From the NCBI GenBank assembly GCA_017302715.1, contig JAFLCD010000004.1, positions 124,001-188,000 of the forward strand: a stretch of 64,000 nt of DNA, in the 5' to 3' direction. This DNA is from Deltaproteobacteria bacterium. GTDB taxonomy: Bacteria; Bdellovibrionota; UBA2394. Position numbers and translations under genes: made by a program. The notes below the pieces were generated by a model that saw only the letters and a list, made by a program, of their open reading frames with translations, was not told where the DNA came from and ran no database searches. Shown here piece after piece: positions 45,017 through 52,356 of the stretch (position 1 is its first letter; every line of letters starts with the position of its first letter).

Positions 45017-46310
45017 AAGCGAGCGCAATGCCGGCACCCACCCCGACCACCATATTGTAAATAACGGTAAAAATAAAACAGACGAGCAAAATAGCGATAT
45101 CTGTCTTGGGATGCGTTTTTATAATTTTTATAAAATTTTTCATATCCGACATATTGTAGGCGACCAAAATCAAGAGAGCGGCGAGAGAGGCCATGGGTAG
45201 ATAGCCAATGGCTGGTGCAAAAAACAGAATCGATAATAAAACAAAGATAGAATGCAGTATGGCAGAGATGGGAGAGCGAGCGCCGAAGCGAATGTTGGTG
45301 GCCGTTCGCGCGATGGCTCCGGTGGCTGCAATTCCTCCAAAGCAAGGAGCGATAAGATTACCAACACCAAGTGCAAAAAGTTCTGAATTGGGTTCATGGC
45401 GAGTGGAGGTCATCGAATCGGCAACCACCGCAGACAGTAAAGATTCGACAGCGCCTAAAAGAGCAATCGAAAAAGAAGCGGGTAAAAGGCTGAGTATATT
45501 TTCTGTACTTAAAATAAATGTTCCAGCTTCTGCATTCTGCCAAGGCCATTGAAACCGAGGAAGGCTTGCAGGAATTCCATTGATCACGTGACCGTCGATC
45601 AATGGATGAAACATGCTTTGAATGGTTGCAATCGATAAATCGGGATTATTTTTTTTAAGAAAAAAAACGAAGAGGCTTAAACTGCTTAAGGCAATTAAAG
45701 GAGCTGGGATTTTTCTATTCAGTCGCGGCCAAAAAAGGAGAATAGCAAGAGTCAGTAATCCAATTCCTAACTCCCAGGGTGAATAAGAAGAAAGAGAAGA
45801 GTAGAAAGCGGTCAGTCGTGCAGTGAAATCTTCAGGCACCTGAGAAATGCGTAGTCCAAAAAAATCTTTAAATTGAATAGTGGCGATGACGAGAGCGATT
45901 CCCGCTGTAAAACCGGTGACGACGGGGTGAGGAATAAACTCGATAAATCTTCCAAGCCGAAATATTCCCATCAATATCAAAATAATTCCCGCAAGCATTC
46001 CAGCCGTCAGTAAACCAGCCAACCCATGATGATGAAGAATCGGAAGAAGCAAGACGACAAAAGCTGCGGTGGGACCTGTAACTTGAAAACGAGAGCCACC
46101 CAAAAGAGCTACGAAAAAACCTGCTGTGATAATGGTATAGAGGCCTCGTTCTGGAGAGACCCCACTGGCAATTGCTAAGGCCATACCTAGGGGAATAGCG
46201 ACGCACGCCACGATGAGACCCGACATCAAATCAGCCATCAAATCTGATCGAGAATACCCAAGCGAAAATTTTTCTCGCAGAGCATGACAAATTTTGAAAG
46301 AGCGAAACAC
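44973..46310 (-). CDS. SulP-family anion permease lacking the STAS domain
   Basis: A 445-residue membrane transporter with about 12-14 helices. SulP hallmarks are present: DLMSGLIVACVAIPLGMALAIASG near the N-terminus, FQVTGPTAAFVVLL, and NLIAPCFGGIAATGAIARTATNIRFGARSPIS. Relatives carry sulfate, bicarbonate or dicarboxylates. The protein ends with RVRRVSRRKL directly after the last helix, so the cytosolic STAS domain that most SulP proteins carry is absent; nothing STAS-like follows in any frame. The start is GTG at 46310 with a modest TGGG site. It overlaps the epimerase gene tail-to-tail. Confidence 0.88.
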   Translation of the reverse strand: MFRSFKICHALREKFSLGYSRSDLMADLMSGLIVACVAIPLGMALAIASGVSPERGLYTIITAGFFVALLGGSRFQVTGPTAAFVVLLLPILHHHGLAGLLTAGMLAGIILILMGIFRLGRFIEFIPHPVVTGFTAGIALVIATIQFKDFFGLRISQVPEDFTARLTAFYSSLSSYSPWELGIGLLTLAILLFWPRLNRKIPAPLIALSSLSLFVFFLKKNNPDLSIATIQSMFHPLIDGHVINGIPASLPRFQWPWQNAEAGTFILSTENILSLLPASFSIALLGAVESLLSAVVADSMTSTRHEPNSELFALGVGNLIAPCFGGIAATGAIARTATNIRFGARSPISAILHSIFVLLSILFFAPAIGYLPMASLAALLILVAYNMSDMKNFIKIIKTHPKTDIAILLVCFIFTVIYNMVVGVGAGIALAFILARVRRVSRRKL

Positions 46311-46331
46311 TTTGTACCCAGTGTCTCAAAA

Positions 46332-46359
46332 AAAAAGGCCGTTGTTCAACGACCTTTTT
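46332..46359 (-). terminator. Rho-independent terminator after the ROK gene
   Basis: Read on the minus strand: AAAAAGG, A or T mismatch, CGTTG, two-base loop, complement, then a run of nine T. One mismatch interrupts a 13-bp stem. It is correctly placed 35 bases past the ROK stop. Confidence 0.8.
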
Positions 46360-46369
46360 AAATTAAAAT

Positions 46370-46391
46370 TTACCGTAAACGTTAGCGTTAA
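46370..46391. repeat. 22-bp palindromic element, copy 2
   Basis: TTACCGTAAACGTTAGCGTTAA spans the two bases before the ROK stop codon region; one arm differs (CGTTAA for CGGTAA). It lies between the ROK stop and its terminator. Confidence 0.65.
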
Positions 46392-46393
46392 GA

Positions 46394-47536
46394 TTAAATA
46401 GCAACGCTAGCGACGGCTTTCAACGCAGGAGCTGCGGCAGCTACGGGAGCTTTCACCGTTTTGATCTCGATCGAAGCTTGTTTTTTCAAGGCATCGACAA
46501 AAACCAAAGAGGCCGCACCCACCACACCCGCTTCAATGAAATTGGAATTTTTCATTAAGCTCGTCGAAAGAATACGAAGCTTGTTGTGTCGAGCGACGTA
46601 CGATCTTTCCATGGTGATTTGAATCATCTTGCGGCTGAAAGCTTTCCAAGCGTGAGTCAGTCCACCGGCAAAACAAATCGCCTGAGGATCTAAGGTGTTC
46701 ACGACGTTGGCGAGCATAATACCGAGGGCATTTCCCATATCGTCAAAAACTTTTTCAACAGCTTCCCACTCAGGAAGTTTATTGCCGCGTTTCCAAAGTT
46801 CATAAAGTTCCTCGGGGGTGTTCGCGCTGATCGAAGGATGACGTTCACGCAAATCCGAAAGAATTTTTTGAAATCCAGATCCACTCGCATAAAGTTCAAC
46901 CGATCCACGATTTCCAGTCGACTCAGGAGCTCCTTGAGGATCCACCGTCATATGCCCGATTTCACCAGCAAGTCCCATGCTACCGTGATAGAGATCTCCA
47001 TTTAAGAAAAGGGCGCCACCGATTCCGGAGCCTAAAGTGACATACACAAAATGATCATAAGGTTTACAAACGCCATACATTTTTTCGCCAAGAGCTGCTG
47101 CATTTGCATCGTTATCAATAAAGACAGGGAATTTAATTTTTTTGCGCAATTTTTCGTAAACGGCGAAACGTTTCCAATCAGGAAACTGAGGACTTTGAAT
47201 GACGAGTCCTTTTTTAAGGTGGATAATTCCTGGAATTCCAAAACCAACTCCAAGCAAATCCTTAGATGGTTCACATCCTGGAGGAGGGTTTTTTAAAAGT
47301 TCATCCACAAGTTGAACTAAGCGACTTAAAACTTTTTCTTTTCCGTCGCTCACTTTGGTTTCCCATTTAATAGGATCAAAAATTTGTCCTTTGGTACTCA
47401 CCCAAGCACCGCGGATGCTTTGGCCGCCAAGGTCGACACCGATCGCCCAGCCTTGAAGGCCATTGAGTTTTGATGCGATGTCGGAAGTTGTTTTATTAGG
47501 GGTGGAAGACGATGATTTCTTTGTTCCTTCAGTCAT
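46394..47536 (-). CDS. ROK-family sugar kinase-like protein
   Basis: A 380-residue protein of the ROK (repressor/ORF/kinase) family without an N-terminal DNA-binding domain, so probably a glucokinase-like sugar kinase. It has the N-terminal phosphate loop GVDLGGQSIRGAWV, the catalytic Asp in VFIDNDANAAALGE, the second loop TLGSGIGGALFLNG and GLAGEIGHMTVDP. The cysteine zinc motif that normally follows GHM is missing (GNRGSVELYASG instead of CGCGxxGC). I start at ATG 47536 (MTEGTKK); the frame is open to 47629, but those 31 codons look unlike family N-termini. The Ala/Val-rich C-terminal tail is unusual. Confidence 0.85.
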   Translation of the reverse strand: MTEGTKKSSSSTPNKTTSDIASKLNGLQGWAIGVDLGGQSIRGAWVSTKGQIFDPIKWETKVSDGKEKVLSRLVQLVDELLKNPPPGCEPSKDLLGVGFGIPGIIHLKKGLVIQSPQFPDWKRFAVYEKLRKKIKFPVFIDNDANAAALGEKMYGVCKPYDHFVYVTLGSGIGGALFLNGDLYHGSMGLAGEIGHMTVDPQGAPESTGNRGSVELYASGSGFQKILSDLRERHPSISANTPEELYELWKRGNKLPEWEAVEKVFDDMGNALGIMLANVVNTLDPQAICFAGGLTHAWKAFSRKMIQITMERSYVARHNKLRILSTSLMKNSNFIEAGVVGAASLVFVDALKKQASIEIKTVKAPVAAAAPALKAVASVAI

Positions 47537-47631
47537 AGACGAACGTCTTACCACAGGTTGGACGAACCTGGCTGAAAATTTTATCAAATCTTTAATTTCA
47601 TATTTGAAGGCTGGCGTGAATCCGATCAAAA

Positions 47632-48345
47632 GTGGAAACTAATGAAGATAAAGCGGTGAAAATTGAATCTTTAAATCTTTATCTTGACGGGCTTTTAGGC
47701 CTCTGCAGCGATCCCGAATCTAATCGTGCACCGCTGATCGAAGAGGCAGCCGCAACGGCTGATATTTGTGAGCTGTTACAAGACTGGCTTTGGCTTTTAG
47801 ACCTCGATGAGAAATCTTGTCTTCAAATTCGCGTCTGGTTTGGACTCAGTTATCGTCAACTTGGAAAAGTATTACATCTCAGCTCTCGAGAAGTAGCTCA
47901 GCTCATCAAAAGTCAGCGCGCTCAGATGCTCTCTACTTATCCGGCGATTTCTTTGGCCACATCGAAGGTGCAGGAAGATGAAAAAATAGCGGGGCTTTCG
48001 TGCTTTATGGTGGAGCAGCACTTAAGTGCTTGGTCAGATAGCGAACTCATTGATCCGAAAATTCAGGAATCGATTCAGACGCACTTACGTGCATGCGCTC
48101 TTTGCACTCAGCGACTGCAAGAATATCGCCAACTTCAAGCCGATATCTTAAAAAAGAGACCGAGCTTCGAGGCCGTGACCGAAAAAGAGTCTCAGAAGGT
48201 CCTCAAAATTGCTTCCCGAAGAAAACGAGATCGAATTTTGCGTTTCGCATACTGGATTTTCATTATTTTAACCGTGCTTACATTTCTCGCTTGGGTGATT
48301 TGGTCAAAACCTGAGAAAATGCCGAATATCTATGAAATCCCATAA
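47632..48345 (+). CDS. Sigma-region-4-like helix-turn-helix fused to anti-sigma zinc finger and membrane helix
   Basis: A 237-residue protein with three parts. Residues 55-105 look like sigma-70 region 4 (LDEKSCLQIRVWFGLSYRQL then LHLSSREVAQLIKSQRAQML). Residues 123-170 match the zf-HC2/ZAS anti-sigma finger (CFMVEQHLSAW, then HLRACALC, the H-x3-C-x2-C motif). One membrane helix lies at about 205-225, leaving a short external tail. Region 2, needed to bind core polymerase and the -10 element, is absent. The start is GTG at 47632, two bases from the divergent ROK frame. It overlaps the LD-carboxypeptidase gene by 14 bases, so it is probably its operon partner. Confidence 0.75.
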   Translation: METNEDKAVKIESLNLYLDGLLGLCSDPESNRAPLIEEAAATADICELLQDWLWLLDLDEKSCLQIRVWFGLSYRQLGKVLHLSSREVAQLIKSQRAQMLSTYPAISLATSKVQEDEKIAGLSCFMVEQHLSAWSDSELIDPKIQESIQTHLRACALCTQRLQEYRQLQADILKKRPSFEAVTEKESQKVLKIASRRKRDRILRFAYWIFIILTVLTFLAWVIWSKPEKMPNIYEIP

Positions 48346-49258
48346 GTCAAAAAAAATGAGAAAACCTCCGGCATTAAAACTTGGAGACACCATTGCCTTG
48401 GTCAGACCCGCGGGATTTATTTCAGATAAAATTTTAAAAAAGACGGCAGAAAATTTACGCAGCTTAGGTTTTTGCGTGGTCACTTATCTGGGTAAATCTA
48501 AAAAGGACGGATTTTTTTCGGCCTCCGATGAAAGTCGAGCGGCAGAATTAAACTGGGCTTTTTCTCAGCCAGGCATTTCTGCGATTTTTTGTTGTCGAGG
48601 GGGCTATGGCTCGGTTCGAACTTTCTCTCATATTTCAAAAACTCAAATTCAAAAATGGAAGCCGAAAATTTTCGTTGGTTATTCCGATATGACATATGTT
48701 CATCAAATTTTGCAAAATGAAATGGGCTTAGTGAGTTTTCATGGTCCGTTGTCCGGTTTTTTAAACAAAAAAGATCTTAAAGTTTTTGTTCAAAGCTTGC
48801 TCGATTTGCCTCGAGCTCAAAAACAAAAGTGGTCCGAGGTGAAGATTTATAAAAAGGGATCAGCTCGCGGCAAACTTTTAGGTGGAAATTTATCGCTTCT
48901 TCAAGTTGCAGGCAGAGCTGCACTTCCTAAAGTTCCCATGATTTTGGCTATCGAAGATGTGAATGAAAATTTTTACAGAATCGATCGAATGATTTGGACG
49001 TTGATCGATGCCGGCTATGCCCCGTTTGTTCGTGGAGTGGTTCTAGGAAAATTTTTAAGCTGTGGAAAAGATGATTCCAAAATTTTTGGCTGGTCTCGTG
49101 TGATGCAAAGTCTTCAAAAATTAACGCGAGGTCCGATTTGGCAAAATGCAAATTTTGGTCATGGAATGAAAAGGCAGAGACTTCTTGCGCTTGGATGTGA
49201 AGTCGAAATGAAGAATCGCTCACTTATCGTTCGCGAATCTATAGTGAGTGATTTTTAA
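48332..49258 (+). CDS. ldcA: Muramoyltetrapeptide LD-carboxypeptidase (S66 family)
   Basis: A 308-residue cytoplasmic serine peptidase that removes the terminal D-Ala from peptidoglycan tetrapeptides during recycling. The nucleophile Ser is in FVGYSDMTYVHQ, the catalytic Glu in ILAIEDVNE, and the catalytic His in ANFGHGMKRQ. The conserved CCRGGYGSVR precedes the nucleophile. The ATG at 48332 lies inside the end of the preceding gene; a second ATG at codon 9 is also possible. It is the first of three likely co-transcribed cell-wall genes ending with mpl. Confidence 0.92.
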   Translation: MKSHKSKKMRKPPALKLGDTIALVRPAGFISDKILKKTAENLRSLGFCVVTYLGKSKKDGFFSASDESRAAELNWAFSQPGISAIFCCRGGYGSVRTFSHISKTQIQKWKPKIFVGYSDMTYVHQILQNEMGLVSFHGPLSGFLNKKDLKVFVQSLLDLPRAQKQKWSEVKIYKKGSARGKLLGGNLSLLQVAGRAALPKVPMILAIEDVNENFYRIDRMIWTLIDAGYAPFVRGVVLGKFLSCGKDDSKIFGWSRVMQSLQKLTRGPIWQNANFGHGMKRQRLLALGCEVEMKNRSLIVRESIVSDF

Positions 49259-49263
49259 AACTC

Positions 49264-50346
49264 ATGTTGGATAAAAAATTTAAGAAAAAGATTAACTATA
49301 AACTGAGCGAGTTGATTCGCGCGGGTGCTGCGCCTGGCTTTCAATTGGCACTTGGATTGAAAGACGAATCTTTAGGGGTTTTCTGCGCCGGTATTCGAGA
49401 TTTTCGATCGCATCGCCCTGTACTCGATGAGACTTGGTTTGATTTAGCTTCGCTTACAAAAATTTTATCAACGGTTGATTTATTGATGCAGGCGGTTCAA
49501 GAAAAAAAAATCGCCGACTTAAATTTACCTCTTAAAACCTGGTTTCCTTTTTTTTCTTCAGAACTTAAAAATCAGACTGTTTTAGATCTGCTCAATCATT
49601 GCTCTGGTCTTCCCGCCGTTTTTGAAGAAACGCGTGAATTTAATTCTCGAGAAGAAAAAATTAAATTTTTCCTCAAACAAATCGACGAAACTTATGTTTT
49701 TCAAGCTGAGCGACCTACTCTTTATTCGGATGTGGGATTTATGCTGTTGGGGATTTTGCTTGAGCAGCTTTATTCGAAACGCTTGCGCGATCTTTTTGAT
49801 CATAAAGAAAATTTAAATTTTGGACCTCAACATCCATCTTTTTTTTCTCGCGCCTTGGGACTGAAAAATATTGCGGCTATTGAAAGTTTAGATCCTAGCC
49901 CCCGACTATTAAAAGGAGATGTTCAAGACGCACGAGCTGAGTGGTTGGGCGGAGATGCGGGGCATTCGGGTTTGTTTGGAACGGCCATAGGCGTTGAGAA
50001 TTGGGGTCAGGAACTTTTTCGCTCATATCATGGTAAGGGCTTGCGATTAAGTGACCGAACGACCCGCGCTTTCATCGCTTTTGATTCGCCCGTCAGAAAG
50101 GCAAGTTTTCTCAATGGATTTGATACGCCGTCTTCCGAAAATTCTCAGGCTGGCAAAAAATTTGGAGCAACGACCATCGGGCATTTAGGTTATACGGGCT
50201 GCAGTTTTTGGATGGATATAGAAACGGGCCGACGCGTCACTTTGCTTTCGCATCGATTCGCGCCGGGTTTAGTTCCCGAGACCTTAAGAAAACTTAGACC
50301 CGCTTTTCATGACTGGCTTCATGAAGAGGTTTTTTCTAAACTATAG
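49264..50346 (+). CDS. Serine hydrolase of the beta-lactamase/penicillin-binding class C family
   Basis: A 360-residue enzyme with the SxxK motif S63-L-T-K66, a second motif YSDVGF where Asp replaces the usual Asn of YxN, and HLGYTG in place of KTG (the HxG variant of esterase/peptidase members). No signal peptide is evident, so it probably acts in the cytoplasm, consistent with a role in recycling of muropeptides. It is between ldcA (five bases) and mpl (two bases). Beta-lactamase, DD-peptidase and esterase activities cannot be distinguished from sequence. Confidence 0.85.
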   Translation: MLDKKFKKKINYKLSELIRAGAAPGFQLALGLKDESLGVFCAGIRDFRSHRPVLDETWFDLASLTKILSTVDLLMQAVQEKKIADLNLPLKTWFPFFSSELKNQTVLDLLNHCSGLPAVFEETREFNSREEKIKFFLKQIDETYVFQAERPTLYSDVGFMLLGILLEQLYSKRLRDLFDHKENLNFGPQHPSFFSRALGLKNIAAIESLDPSPRLLKGDVQDARAEWLGGDAGHSGLFGTAIGVENWGQELFRSYHGKGLRLSDRTTRAFIAFDSPVRKASFLNGFDTPSSENSQAGKKFGATTIGHLGYTGCSFWMDIETGRRVTLLSHRFAPGLVPETLRKLRPAFHDWLHEEVFSKL

Positions 50347-50348
50347 CA

Positions 50349-51767
50349 ATGGCTCTCGAACTAAAAGCCGGTACTAAAGTCTATTTTCTAGCCATTTGTG
50401 GTACGGGAATGAGTGCGCTTGCCGGGCTACTTAAAGAGCGCGGCTGTATCGTGGCGGGCTCGGATGTGGCGGCTTATCCGCCGGTTGGGGATTTGCTTAA
50501 AGCTTTGCAAATTCCGGTTTGTCTATCTTATGACGTTGAAGATCTTAAAAAATTTGCGCCTGACTATGTGGTGATCGGCAATTTCATTCGCCGCGATAAT
50601 CCGCAAGCTCAGTACGTCATGGAGAAAAAAATTCCTTACGGAAGTTTTCCAAGCACTCTTGAAGATTATTTTTTACAAAAAACGGACAACTTTGTGGTGG
50701 TCGGAACTCATGGCAAGACAACCACGACCGCAACACTTTCGCATTTGCTCACTTTTGCGGGATTAGATCCCAGCTTTTTGATTGGCGGCGTGCCGATTAA
50801 TTTTGAAAAAAGTTTTCATGTCGGTCGTGGAAAAGATTTTGTGATGGAAGGCGATGAGTACGATACCGCTTTTTTCGATAAAGAATCTAAATTTTTGCAT
50901 TATCGACCGACCTTTGGACTTTTTATGTCGATGGAATTTGATCACGCCGATATTTTTGCCAATTCCGAAGCTATGGAAAAAATGTTTCGAAAGTTTGTGC
51001 ATCTAATTCCCAAAGATCGTGGCGCCTTGATTTATTGTCGTGATTGGAAGCGGGTTGGCGAACTCATCGCTGAAGAAAAATTAAGTTCAAAGGCAATTAG
51101 TTTTGGATTTGATCCAAGTTCCACTTATGCCATTCAAAATTATTCAGATAACGCCTCAGGAATGGAATTCGAACTCGATGGAACGGTCTATAAAAACTCC
51201 ATGACGGGTAAATTCAATGCGCAGAATTTTGCCGCTGCGATTTTAGCAGCGCGAGAGGCAGGAGTCAGTGCCAAAGTTTTAGCTGAAGCCTTACAAAACT
51301 TTAAAGGAGTGAAGCGCCGCCAAGAAGTCCGCGCTCAAGTGGGCAAACATTTAGTCATTGATGATTTTGCTCATCATCCAACGGCAGTAAGAGAAGTGCT
51401 TCGAGGTCTTCGAGCCAAATATCCTCAACATAAAATCGTGGTTTTCTTTGAACCTCGATCCAATACTTCTCGCAGAAAAATTTTGCAGTCAGAATTTGAG
51501 ACCGCATTCGATGGAGCCGATCAAACTTTCTTAGCTCCGGTGTTTAAAGAAGAAGCTTTGCCTGAAAATGATCGTCTCGACATTTCAAAAATTAAATCTT
51601 CTCATGCTTCGCGAGGAAAATCCGTGGACGGTCCTTTAAGTCAAGACGAAATGATCGCAAAATCTTTGAAGCTGGCGTCAAGTTCACCCTGCCTTTTTGT
51701 CGTTCTATCTAACGGAAGTTTTAATGGGTTGCATGAATCGTTGATTTCTTCATTGAAGCTTCAGTAA
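50349..51767 (+). CDS. mpl: UDP-N-acetylmuramate:L-Ala-gamma-D-Glu-meso-DAP ligase
   Basis: A 472-residue Mur-ligase family enzyme that attaches the recycled tripeptide directly to UDP-MurNAc. It has the N-terminal CGTGMSALAGLLKERG, ATP-binding GTHGKTTTTA, catalytic GDEYDTAFFD, LGPF-less central domain and the C-terminal FEPRSNTSRR that is typical of Mpl rather than MurC. Together with LdcA (tetra- to tripeptide) it forms the core recycling path. The presence of meso-DAP is consistent with dapF at 57751. Confidence 0.93.
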   Translation: MALELKAGTKVYFLAICGTGMSALAGLLKERGCIVAGSDVAAYPPVGDLLKALQIPVCLSYDVEDLKKFAPDYVVIGNFIRRDNPQAQYVMEKKIPYGSFPSTLEDYFLQKTDNFVVVGTHGKTTTTATLSHLLTFAGLDPSFLIGGVPINFEKSFHVGRGKDFVMEGDEYDTAFFDKESKFLHYRPTFGLFMSMEFDHADIFANSEAMEKMFRKFVHLIPKDRGALIYCRDWKRVGELIAEEKLSSKAISFGFDPSSTYAIQNYSDNASGMEFELDGTVYKNSMTGKFNAQNFAAAILAAREAGVSAKVLAEALQNFKGVKRRQEVRAQVGKHLVIDDFAHHPTAVREVLRGLRAKYPQHKIVVFFEPRSNTSRRKILQSEFETAFDGADQTFLAPVFKEEALPENDRLDISKIKSSHASRGKSVDGPLSQDEMIAKSLKLASSSPCLFVVLSNGSFNGLHESLISSLKLQ

Positions 51768-51777
51768 TCTCTCGAAC

Positions 51778-52311
51778 ATGAAAACAATTTTATTTAGTTC
51801 TTTAGGTTTTATTTTATTAACGTCTGTCACACACGCTCGAGATCTGACTTACAAATTTGGAGCGGGTTATCGTCAAGCTTATACCAATTCGTTGGTGAAT
51901 AAAGATACGCGAGCGGTGACGGATAAACAAATGAACGGACTCGAATTTACTTACGGCATTGCAAAAGATATGCAAATCGGTGCGTTCTTTGGAACGACCG
52001 GCAATATGAATGCGTCTTTGCTTGGTCCAAAGTTTCGCTACAATATCGAGCGACTCTTTTCGCGAGACGAAACTGTTTGGAAACATTTAAATATTTTTGC
52101 CGAACTCGCTTTTTTGGCTAAATTAGGAAAAGAAATCAAAAGTGGAATCACTCTTCATGCTCCTTATTTAGGTTTTGAAGTTTTTCCATTCTCTGAAAAT
52201 AATTTTTCGATCTTAACTGCTGCAGGTGCCTCGATTGATTTTGGTACACAAAATCGAATCGGTTTTACTCAAGGTATGTTTGGCGACGTTGGCGTTAAAT
52301 ATTATTTTTAA
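51778..52311 (+). CDS. Small outer-membrane beta-barrel protein
   Basis: A 177-residue protein with a signal peptide (1-20, ending THA). The mature part alternates hydrophobic and polar residues in strands (LTYKFGAGYRQAY, LEFTYGIAKDMQIGAFFG) and ends VGVKYYF with a C-terminal Phe, the usual BAM recognition signal. It is long enough for an eight-stranded barrel. It starts 10 bases after mpl and may share its transcript. A hairpin follows. Function unknown. Confidence 0.75.
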   Translation: MKTILFSSLGFILLTSVTHARDLTYKFGAGYRQAYTNSLVNKDTRAVTDKQMNGLEFTYGIAKDMQIGAFFGTTGNMNASLLGPKFRYNIERLFSRDETVWKHLNIFAELAFLAKLGKEIKSGITLHAPYLGFEVFPFSENNFSILTAAGASIDFGTQNRIGFTQGMFGDVGVKYYF

Positions 52312-52327
52312 AAAAATAGCAAAAGTC

Positions 52328-52354
52328 TTGCAGCCCGTCCCCGACAGGCCGCAA
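52328..52354. terminator. GC-rich imperfect hairpin between convergent genes
   Basis: TTGC/GCAA, GCC/GGC and GTC/GAC pairs separated by two A-C mismatches, loop CCC. It lies between the beta-barrel gene and the convergent phosphoesterase-like gene. There is no T run, so it is a weak terminator candidate. Confidence 0.45.
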
Positions 52355-52356
52355 AC

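Noticed and set aside
45053-45080. Further copy of the TTACCG/CGGTAA palindrome near 45060 (ATAACGGTAA)
   Set aside because: Only one arm is present and it lies inside the SulP coding sequence.
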